From the NCBI GenBank assembly GCA_028867095.1, contig JAGWHA010000027.1:1-9891 (forward strand): a DNA stretch of 9,891 nucleotides, given 5' to 3'. Of this stretch, positions 5,949 through 9,891 are shown in pieces; position 1 is the stretch's first letter, and each line of letters opens with the position of its first letter. A program made the position numbers and the translations under genes. The notes beneath the pieces were generated by a model that saw nothing but the letters and a program-made list of their open reading frames with translations, was not told the DNA's origin and made no database searches. This DNA comes from Microcaldota archaeon. Lineage in GTDB: Archaea; Micrarchaeota; Micrarchaeia; Micrarchaeales; CABMGC01.

Positions 5949-6254
5949 ATGGAGATTCTAAAGAGCGTGCTCAAAAAGGGCCTTGGGCTCTATGGCCTTA
6001 CTGACTTTGAGAAGCGGGTGCTGCTGAACACCTTTGAGATAAGGCGCGGATCGACCATCTCCTACAAGCAGCTTGCGGCGATGAGTGGGCGGCCAAGGGC
6101 ATATCGCGCTGTTGGCAATATAATGAACAAGAACCCCCTCCCCTTCCTGATCCCCTGCCATAGGGTTGTCGCATCGAGGGGCAAACTGGGAGGCTACGCC
6201 TACGGAGTTGCCACTAAGAGAGTTCTGCTTGCCGTCGAGGGAGCAAAGATCTGA
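5949..6254 (+). CDS. Mini O6-alkylguanine-DNA alkyltransferase (MGMT/Ogt C-terminal domain)
   Basis: A 101-residue protein equal to the DNA-binding and catalytic domain of methylguanine-DNA methyltransferase, without the N-terminal domain of full-length Ogt/MGMT. The acceptor motif IPCHRVV is present with the cysteine at C70, so it is not an alkyltransferase-like (ATL) protein with Trp at that place. The helix-turn-helix holds ISYKQLAAMSG with the conserved Tyr39. RAVGNIMNKNP carries the arginine finger R53, and GKLGGYAYG follows the active site. The likely role is suicidal removal of alkyl groups from guanine O6. Two ATGs are possible, 5937 and 5949. I prefer 5949 because the TATA box at 5913-5918 predicts a transcript start near 5941. 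Its TGA is directly followed by the reversed stop of the next gene. Confidence 0.88.
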   Translation: MEILKSVLKKGLGLYGLTDFEKRVLLNTFEIRRGSTISYKQLAAMSGRPRAYRAVGNIMNKNPLPFLIPCHRVVASRGKLGGYAYGVATKRVLLAVEGAKI

Positions 6255-6479
6255 TTACATCTTCGGCATCGGTATGCTGTACCCGAAGAGCTTTAGTCCG
6301 AAGTAGATCAGGACCAATCCCACAACTGAGAGGATGATTCCAGTCAGGTTTGACAAAAGGAGCAGGATTCCGATGATTATTGCGAGTGCAGCCACAATGT
6401 TTCGTGATGCCTTGTCGCTCACCGCCTTCTTTACCTCGTCGCTTACGCTTACGTTCTTGGTTGTGCTTTTCTTTGCCAT
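6255..6479 (-). CDS. Small two-helix membrane protein, unknown function
   Basis: A 74-residue protein with a polar, lysine-rich N-terminus (1-26) followed by two hydrophobic helices (about 27-45 and 46-65) joined by a tight SNLTG turn, a hairpin in the membrane. I prefer ATG 6479-6477. A GTG at 6488-6486 is in frame, but it is part of the ribosome-site-like GAGTGAT. A TATA-like CTTTTTAAGC lies near 6507-6516. The stop codon touches that of the convergent alkyltransferase gene with no base between them. It could follow the winged-helix gene as a second cistron, since only 48 bases separate them. The family is not recognised. Confidence 0.7.
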   Translation of the reverse strand: MAKKSTTKNVSVSDEVKKAVSDKASRNIVAALAIIIGILLLLSNLTGIILSVVGLVLIYFGLKLFGYSIPMPKM

Positions 6480-6504
6480 AAATATCACTCTTACTAAGAT
6501 ATTC

Positions 6505-6518
6505 AGGCTTAAAAAGCT
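6505..6518 (-). promoter_or_regulatory. TATA-like box / T run between regulator and small membrane gene
   Basis: The minus strand reads AGCTTTTTAAGCCT, about 33 bases before the ATG at 6479. It can act as the promoter of the small membrane protein. The TTTTT within it, 12-16 bases after the regulator stop codon, could also help end the upstream transcript. Confidence 0.4.
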
Positions 6519-6527
6519 ATCTGTGAC

Positions 6528-6887
6528 TTAGGACGGGCTCACCACGCCGCCAAACCCTGAGGGTTTCGGCGCCACTCCCTGCGCCGCAACTCCTCGTGAT
6601 AGAATGGCCCTCAGAGTCCCAACTCCCTCCTTGGTCAGGAACAGAGGCTTGTTTACCTCCGACTCGCACTTTTCAGCAAAATCAAGCACTCCCTTGTGCT
6701 TAAGCTTCTTTAGGTTGTACCAGATGCACGATCGCGAGAACCCGTACTTCCCATAGAGGTACTCCACGAAGCTTGTCGCCGTGGATATCTCGTCGAAGCC
6801 GATCTCGGCCAGGATGATCTGCTCCTTCCTGGTTCTAATTAGGGATTTTATTGAATTCTTGATATATTCTCTATATATTCCTCGCAT
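6528..6887 (-). CDS. Winged helix-turn-helix transcriptional regulator
   Basis: A 119-residue DNA-binding protein. After an N-terminal helical part (1-30) comes a winged-helix domain: a helix around ISTATSFVEYLYGKYG (34-49), a recognition helix SRSCIWYNLKKLKHKG (51-66), and a strand-turn-strand wing ending at KPLFLTKEG (80-88), then a helix (TLRAILSRG). The C-terminal 20 residues are Gly/Pro/Ala-rich and probably flexible. Start is ATG 6887-6885, supported by the strong ribosome site GGTGGTG four bases upstream. The frame is open further up to 6995, but that extension looks non-coding and holds an inverted repeat. It diverges from the prepilin peptidase gene, and the dyads between them are natural candidates for its operators. 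PadR- or ArsR-like are possible subfamilies, and I cannot choose. Confidence 0.82.
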   Translation of the reverse strand: MRGIYREYIKNSIKSLIRTRKEQIILAEIGFDEISTATSFVEYLYGKYGFSRSCIWYNLKKLKHKGVLDFAEKCESEVNKPLFLTKEGVGTLRAILSRGVAAQGVAPKPSGFGGVVSPS

Positions 6888-6931
6888 AGGGCACCACCAA
6901 AACTGAAGACAGAAAACCCTTATGCGATTGC

Positions 6932-6959
6932 AGGCAACAATGAGATATTCATGTTGCCT
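6932..6959. promoter_or_regulatory. Candidate operator: 8+8 inverted repeat
   Basis: AGGCAACA (6932-6939) and TGTTGCCT (6952-6959) are exact complements with a 12-base spacer, so equivalent points lie about 20 bp apart, two helical turns, as for a dimeric winged-helix protein. It sits 45-72 bases upstream of the regulator ATG, just upstream of a weak TATA-like CATAAGGG (6918-6925). A matching half-site GCAACAA lies at 7080-7086, between the TATA box and the ATG of the prepilin peptidase gene. Confidence 0.5.
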
Positions 6960-6995
6960 CCAATAAAGAACTTTGTAGCTACGCTGACCACGCAC

Positions 6996-7032
6996 CTATG
7001 TACATAGAACTGCCATAGTCGGTATTGCATAG
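6996..7032. promoter_or_regulatory. Candidate operator: 12-bp palindrome and CATAG repeats
   Basis: CTATGTACATAG (6996-7007) is a perfect 12-bp palindrome. Its CATAG half recurs at 7014-7018 and 7028-7032, offsets of 11 and 14 bases, so the same face of the helix could be partly used. It lies 32-68 bases upstream of the prepilin peptidase TATA box, a typical place for an activator or a second regulator. No protein is assigned. Confidence 0.4.
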
Positions 7033-7063
7033 CTTCTCCTTGATTAGATTGGGAAGATGATGA

Positions 7064-7073
7064 TATTTAAATC
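7064..7073 (+). promoter_or_regulatory. TATA box of the prepilin peptidase gene
   Basis: ATATTTAAAT is centred about 33 bases before the ATG at 7102, predicting a transcript start near 7094 and an eight-base leader. The purine-rich GAAGATGATG just upstream may serve as the TFB-recognition element. Confidence 0.6.
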
Positions 7074-7101
7074 TTTTGTGCAACAAAGTATGTTTGGTTA
7101 G

Positions 7102-7983
7102 ATGCCTTTTCCTGCTTTTGACGTCGGTCTGCTCAGAATCGCAGCCCTGCTCGCCATCGGCATAGTCTTTGCCGCCTATGATATTTTCAACAGGAGGAAT
7201 ATTCCGAATGTTTTTGCCTTTGGCAGCGTCGCAATCGGGGCCGTGTTCACCCTGGCCCTGGGGGATGTGCAGCAGATAGTCTACAGCGTGCTTGTGGCCT
7301 CAGTCGTGGGAGCCCTCTCCTATCTGCTCTACAAGATAGGGCAGATGGGGCTCGGTGACGGATTTGAATTTGTGGCCATTTCACTCATCATGCCGCTCCA
7401 GCCCGCTCCTCTTCTCCAGGCAGTCGGGCAGCTCGGGCTGCCGTTTATGCTCTCGGTTTTCGTGGCGGCCGGCATAGCCGCGATTGTACTGGTCCCGGCG
7501 TACTGCATAGCCAAAATGAGGAGGGGAAAGAGGCTTGAGCCTCTCATAAAAATCAGGCCAAATACCGCGATTAAGGCTGCAATCATGCTGCTTGCCTACG
7601 GGGCGCTCCTTCTATTTGTGACGTACTCGTTCGGATTCAACCTTATTGCGTGGGCGATCGTGGTGCTGATTGGAATACCCTCGGTTGTGGCCATCATCTA
7701 CGAGGGGGCGATGAAGGAGCAGATGGTGAAATGGGTCTACCCAAAAGAGCTTGAGGCGGAGGACTTTATCGCTATTGAGCTTATGGGCAGGAAGGAGGAG
7801 GCATACTTTGGCAGGCGCTACAAGAAGTTTGGGAGGGTTGCAACTAAGGAGATGGTCTTAAGGCTCAGGGGGGCCAAGAGGAAGCTGCCCGTCTACAAGA
7901 ATGCGATCCCGCTCGCCTTTCCCACGCTCATTGGGATTGTCGCTGCCCTTCTCTTTGGAAACCCGATACTTTTGATCCTCTAG
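7102..7983 (+). CDS. Archaeal prepilin/preflagellin peptidase (A24 family)
   Basis: A 293-residue polytopic membrane aspartic protease that cuts the class III signal peptides of type IV pilins and archaellins, with its active site on the cytoplasmic side. The two catalytic aspartates are visible: D27 after the first helix (AAYDIFNRRNIPN) and D86 in the GxGD motif MGLGDGF (82-88). The N-terminal part has about six hydrophobic helices. A soluble segment follows (about 205-265), then a final IPLAFPTLIGIVAALLFG helix, the arrangement of FlaK-like enzymes with the archaeal C-terminal domain. I cannot say from sequence alone whether it is PibD-like (broad) or FlaK-like. No pilin or archaellin gene lies in the window. 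It diverges from the winged-helix regulator and is followed after 19 bases by a second membrane protein. Confidence 0.92.
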   Translation: MPFPAFDVGLLRIAALLAIGIVFAAYDIFNRRNIPNVFAFGSVAIGAVFTLALGDVQQIVYSVLVASVVGALSYLLYKIGQMGLGDGFEFVAISLIMPLQPAPLLQAVGQLGLPFMLSVFVAAGIAAIVLVPAYCIAKMRRGKRLEPLIKIRPNTAIKAAIMLLAYGALLLFVTYSFGFNLIAWAIVVLIGIPSVVAIIYEGAMKEQMVKWVYPKELEAEDFIAIELMGRKEEAYFGRRYKKFGRVATKEMVLRLRGAKRKLPVYKNAIPLAFPTLIGIVAALLFGNPILLIL

Positions 7984-8002
7984 GAAGGATTTTAAATTAA
8001 TA

Positions 8003-8692
8003 ATGCCCAGCACTATTGGTGGAATTGTGGTAAGACATGCAAGGGAGCACGTGAGGCGTTTTTGGGTGGCCCAGAACCGAAGGACAATAGGGCTCCTCAT
8101 GGTCATGTTCGCCATAATCTACGCGACAGGGTTTGTATTCACGACGCTTCTAGCCCAGGACTTTATGGGTAACGTCCCGGGTGTGCTGTTTATGTGGGGG
8201 ATTCTCTTTGCAATAGGGCTCGGCCTGATAATGGCAAGCGTTGGGGTAAAGCACTTTAGCACCACGTCCATGATGAGCGCAAAGGAGCATGCGGTGCACT
8301 CGAGAAACATAGGCATATTCCTGGTAGGGATCGGGATAGGGGCCGTGCTCTTCGCGCTCCCAGTCACGCTTGTGCCGGGATTCGCGTCGCTGATGGTCCT
8401 CTTCAGCCTCGGAGGGATACTCCTGCTGATGTACACCTTCCTCAACGCGATCTTCGGGCACAGATACTACGAGATAGGATTCGCGTCGCTTGTGATGTGG
8501 ATCGTCTTTGTAATCGGGGCTTTCGCGTTCGCAAATATAGCATACTCCAACCCTCCCGAATTCAGATCTCTTTCGCTGATGGTCGCGTCGATTACGATAA
8601 TAGTGGTGTTTGCGATAACCGGGGTGCTTATGCTCTACCGCGCTGGAGCGGAGTTCCACGGGGACTTTAGGAAGGCAAACAGGCTAAGGTAA
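8003..8692 (+). CDS. Six-helix membrane protein, unknown function
   Basis: A 229-residue protein with six predicted membrane helices at about 28-51, 58-80, 103-125, 127-149, 156-178 and 188-212, and basic ends (RHAREHVRRF near the N-terminus, RAGAEFHGDFRKANRLR at the C-terminus). I recognise no family and no catalytic motif. A His/Ser-rich loop (KHFSTTSMMSAKEHAVHSR, about 83-101) lies between helices 2 and 3. It begins 19 bases after the prepilin peptidase stop and is probably co-transcribed with it. A TTTTAAAT stretch (7989-7996) is too close to the ATG to be a normal TATA box, though it could serve a start at the GTG at 8027. The shared operon suggests a pilus- or envelope-related role, as inference only. 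Confidence 0.72.
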   Translation: MPSTIGGIVVRHAREHVRRFWVAQNRRTIGLLMVMFAIIYATGFVFTTLLAQDFMGNVPGVLFMWGILFAIGLGLIMASVGVKHFSTTSMMSAKEHAVHSRNIGIFLVGIGIGAVLFALPVTLVPGFASLMVLFSLGGILLLMYTFLNAIFGHRYYEIGFASLVMWIVFVIGAFAFANIAYSNPPEFRSLSLMVASITIIVVFAITGVLMLYRAGAEFHGDFRKANRLR

Positions 8693-8710
8693 ATTTATTT
8701 TAACCTCATG

Positions 8711-8846
8711 ACCTGGATTGGGCGATTAGGTACTGACATACCCCTTAAAGTAAGGGAGGTAACCTGCAAGGAACCTTAGGTACGGGGGACTGAGATTGGT
8801 TGTACTACCTTTTGAGGGCTCTTGCATCGGATCGCCTGGCCTAGGT
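8711..8846 (+). ncRNA. Unassigned structured RNA, three-way junction
   Basis: Terminal arms 8711-8726 and 8831-8846 pair over 16 positions: 11 Watson-Crick, four G-U and one A-C mismatch. Inside are a short hairpin, CCCTTA (8742-8747) with TAAGGG (8751-8756), and a longer arm, TGCAAG (8765-8770) with CTTGCA (8821-8826), continued by CCTT/GAGG and AGGTA (8778-8782) with TACCT (8806-8810). Read on the minus strand, the G-U pairs become A-C mismatches, so plus is the favoured strand. An A/T-rich TATA-like stretch, TAAATTTAT, lies at 8690-8698, but its spacing predicts a start inside the first arm, so the exact 5' end is unclear. The region has no convincing protein frame. It is not 5S rRNA, lacks the GGAAGGGAGCAG-type motif of SRP RNA and shows no RNase P core. 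An ACA trinucleotide follows the terminal stem at 8850-8852, as in H/ACA guide RNAs, but the shape is atypical. Confidence 0.55.
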
Positions 8847-8856
8847 TCTACATATT

Positions 8857-8931
8857 TGCTCCCATCGGGATTTGAACCCGAGTTTTAGGGTTGAAAGCCC
8901 CACGTCCTTGACCGGACTAGACGATGGGAGC
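8857..8931 (-). tRNA. tRNA-Glu (anticodon UUC)
   Basis: A 75-base cloverleaf. The acceptor arm is GCTCCCA with TGGGAGC and discriminator A at 8857. The D arm is GTCT/GGAC with an AGTCCGGTCAA loop typical of archaeal tRNA-Glu. The anticodon arm is TGGGG/CCCTA with loop CTTTCAA, anticodon TTC (8895-8893). The variable loop is four bases and the T arm is TCGGG/CCCGA with TTCAAAT. There is no intron, and CCA is not encoded (AAT follows the discriminator). A TATA-like GATTAAAG (8958-8951, minus strand) lies about 24 bases before the 5' end, so the primary transcript may start at or near the mature tRNA. Confidence 0.97.
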
Positions 8932-8950
8932 GCCTAACCTGACTGATAGG

Positions 8951-8960
8951 CTTTAATCTT
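8951..8960 (-). promoter_or_regulatory. TATA-like box of tRNA-Glu
   Basis: The minus strand reads AAGATTAAAG, centred about 24 bases from the mature 5' end at 8931. It is back to back with the dCTP deaminase box at 8973-8982. Confidence 0.5.
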
Positions 8961-8972
8961 TATTGCTCGCTA

Positions 8973-8982
8973 TTTATTAATA
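8973..8982 (+). promoter_or_regulatory. TATA box of the dCTP deaminase gene
   Basis: TTTATTAATA is centred about 25 bases before the ATG at 9003, so the mRNA should be leaderless or nearly so. GGGGG at 8994-8998 lies where a Shine-Dalgarno would be, and it could be used if transcription begins earlier. Confidence 0.55.
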
Positions 8983-9002
8983 ACATACTGATTGGGGGTT
9001 AA

Positions 9003-9542
9003 ATGATATTATCCGACTTCGATCTAATGAACATGATAAAGAGCAAGAGGCTCATCATCGATCCGTTTGCAGAGACGATTGTACGCGAGAATGGGGTTGA
9101 CTTCAGGCTCGCCGACGAGGTCGGCAGGCACAAGCAGATGGGGGACGAATTTATAATGGAGCCAAACGACAAGGACACCATAGAGTCCGCCTTCCAGGTC
9201 GAGAGGGGGGTCAAGGAGATAATAATCAAGGGGAAGGAGCAGGTCCTTCTCTCAACAAACGAGTTCATCAGCATGCCTGATGACGTGGTCGGCTTTGTTG
9301 AGCTTAGAAGCACATGGGCAAGGCACGGGCTCTCGATGCCGCCCACAATAATCGATGCGGGATTCAAGGGGACCATAACCCTTGAGGTAATAAACAACTC
9401 TCCATACAAGATAAGGCTCAGGCCGATGGTGCGCTTTGCGCACATCGTCTTTGTCAAGGCGACAAGCAGGGTCGAGAACGCCTATCAGGGAGGATACAAC
9501 GCGCAGCGGGGCGTGAGGCTACCAAAGCCGATAACTGAGTGA
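9003..9542 (+). CDS. dcd: dCTP deaminase (dUTPase superfamily)
   Basis: A 179-residue trimeric-fold nucleotide enzyme. It deaminates dCTP to dUTP, and some archaeal members also hydrolyse dUTP to dUMP, providing the precursor for dTMP. The core reads VELRSTWARHGLSMPPTIIDAGFKGTITLEVIN (99-131), in which R102/S103 and R107 match the conserved arginine-serine region and E128, in TLEV, is the expected catalytic glutamate. An early GVDFRLADEV (31-40) matches the family's S.D.R...... segment, and the C-terminal AYQGGYNAQRG matches the YxGxYqgQ closure. The usual 'IDPGF' is IDAGF here. Length is within the family range (about 155-205). Whether this one also has dUTPase activity cannot be read from sequence. 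It is a single-gene unit with its own promoter. Confidence 0.92.
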   Translation: MILSDFDLMNMIKSKRLIIDPFAETIVRENGVDFRLADEVGRHKQMGDEFIMEPNDKDTIESAFQVERGVKEIIIKGKEQVLLSTNEFISMPDDVVGFVELRSTWARHGLSMPPTIIDAGFKGTITLEVINNSPYKIRLRPMVRFAHIVFVKATSRVENAYQGGYNAQRGVRLPKPITE

Positions 9543-9559
9543 ATCCGGCTTTCGCTAAA

Positions 9560-9592
9560 GGGTAAATAAAATAGAAGGGGAGTCTAACCCCT
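9560..9592 (-). terminator. Hairpin terminator after the PRC-barrel gene
   Basis: AGGGG (9576-9580) and CCCCT (9588-9592) pair around a seven-base loop. On the minus strand the hairpin is followed by TTCTATTTTATTT, the T-rich tail expected of a terminator for the PRC-barrel gene. On the plus strand it is followed by A-rich sequence, so it is less likely to end the dCTP deaminase transcript, though it may block read-through. Confidence 0.5.
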
Positions 9593-9606
9593 GCTTAAAA
9601 CAAAAC

Positions 9607-9888
9607 CTATCTTGAAAGATCCGTCGCTTCTTCCCTTGAGATGTCATCAGCCTTTGCACCCGGCAATGACGAAACCAGAACCACGTCCCCCACGTTCTTC
9701 ACGTTCTTGTAGAGGATGCTCTTCTGCCTGAGGACAACCTTTACGTCTCCCTTCGCATTCTTCCATGGTACTGTCAGCAACCTGCTGAGTTCTCCTCTTT
9801 CCAGATCGACTATTACATCCTGGACGTCGCCAAGATATTGTCCGGAATCACTGTAGATATCCATGTGATATATGTCAGATATTTTCAT
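9607..9888 (-). CDS. PRC-barrel domain protein
   Basis: A 93-residue single-domain PRC-barrel protein. The N-terminal part (MKISDIYHMDIYSDSGQYLGDVQDVIVDLERGELSRLLT) has the typical small beta-barrel pattern, with DSGQYLGDV and a VDLERGE turn. The C-terminal third (SLPGAKADDISREEATDLSR) is a charged tail. PRC-barrel domains occur in RimM and in the photosynthetic reaction centre H subunit. Stand-alone archaeal copies are common, often near cell-division genes (CdpB-like proteins), but the specific role here is unknown. ATG 9888-9886 is the natural start for the domain. Only three bases remain before the window edge, so a longer N-terminus or the promoter cannot be judged. It converges on dCTP deaminase. 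Confidence 0.85.
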   Translation of the reverse strand: MKISDIYHMDIYSDSGQYLGDVQDVIVDLERGELSRLLTVPWKNAKGDVKVVLRQKSILYKNVKNVGDVVLVSSLPGAKADDISREEATDLSR

Positions 9889-9891
9889 ATG

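Noticed and set aside
5891..5974. N-terminal extension of ilvE
   Set aside because: The extra 28 codons lack family similarity and run through the TATA box; class IV aminotransferases begin near MPDQQYIWFDG.
6888..6995. N-terminal extension of the winged-helix regulator
   Set aside because: A strong GGTGGTG ribosome site precedes ATG 6887, and the upstream segment contains an inverted repeat and reads like non-coding sequence.
7090..7101. Three-codon upstream frame (ATG TTT GGT TAG) abutting the prepilin peptidase ATG
   Set aside because: The predicted transcript start near 7094 probably lies after this ATG; such a short frame is readily expected by chance.
8119..8659. Minus-strand frames of 108 and 169 codons opposite the six-helix membrane gene
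   Set aside because: The plus frame has clean hydrophobic helix periodicity and follows the peptidase gene; the opposite frames are low-complexity, charge-rich antisense translations.
8708..8779. Short plus-strand frame of 23 codons starting at ATG 8708
   Set aside because: Too short, no ribosome site, and the same bases form paired RNA arms.
8711..8846. 5S rRNA, SRP RNA or RNase P RNA as identity of the structured RNA
   Set aside because: No CCGAAC loop C of 5S, no GGAAGGGAGCAG-type SRP helix 8 and no RNase P core sequences (GAGGAAAGTC, ACAGAA) on either strand. A diverged form cannot be excluded by eye.
1..9891. CRISPR arrays, insertion sequences, prophage genes, tRNA-associated integrases
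   Set aside because: No regularly spaced repeats, transposase or integrase motifs were seen on either strand; the tRNA-Glu 3' end has no nearby duplicate.

Overview
This window is archaeal chromosomal DNA. It encodes ribosomal protein eL15, the archaeo-eukaryotic primase small subunit PriS, a KEOPS Pcc1-type subunit, Pth2-type peptidyl-tRNA hydrolase, an archaeal-type prepilin/preflagellin peptidase and a tRNA-Glu without an encoded CCA. Most genes have an archaeal TATA-like box placed so that the transcript has no leader or one of only a few bases. The small proteins, tight packing and TTG starts would fit a small-genome lineage such as a DPANN archaeon, but that placement is a guess.

Left part (1-4233), all minus strand. 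The run eL15, acylphosphatase, Pcc1, small CxxC protein reads like one translation/tRNA-modification operon. Upstream of it lie a 144-residue protein of unknown function with its own promoter, then priS with a TTG start. Beyond priS is a lower-GC pocket holding an unrecognised 201-residue protein with a clear terminator hairpin, and a probable 42-codon small ORF.

Middle part (4234-6887). pth2 on the plus strand converges on, and overlaps, a two-helix membrane protein that follows ilvE (branched-chain aminotransferase) in an operon. ilvE and a mini O6-alkylguanine-DNA alkyltransferase diverge from one shared TTTAAA box. The alkyltransferase stop codon abuts the stop of a second two-helix membrane protein. 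Next comes a winged-helix regulator.

Right part (6888-9891). The regulator and a prepilin peptidase gene diverge from a 214-bp region rich in dyad symmetry (an 8+8 inverted repeat, a 12-bp palindrome and CATAG repeats). A six-helix membrane protein follows the peptidase. Between it and a minus-strand tRNA-Glu(UUC) lies about 136 bp that folds into a three-way-junction RNA which I cannot assign to a known family. The window ends with dCTP deaminase (plus) and a PRC-barrel protein (minus) that meet at a hairpin terminator.

The most interesting items are the unassigned structured RNA at 8711-8846 and the operator-like array between the regulator and the prepilin peptidase. No CRISPR array, insertion sequence or prophage gene was seen.
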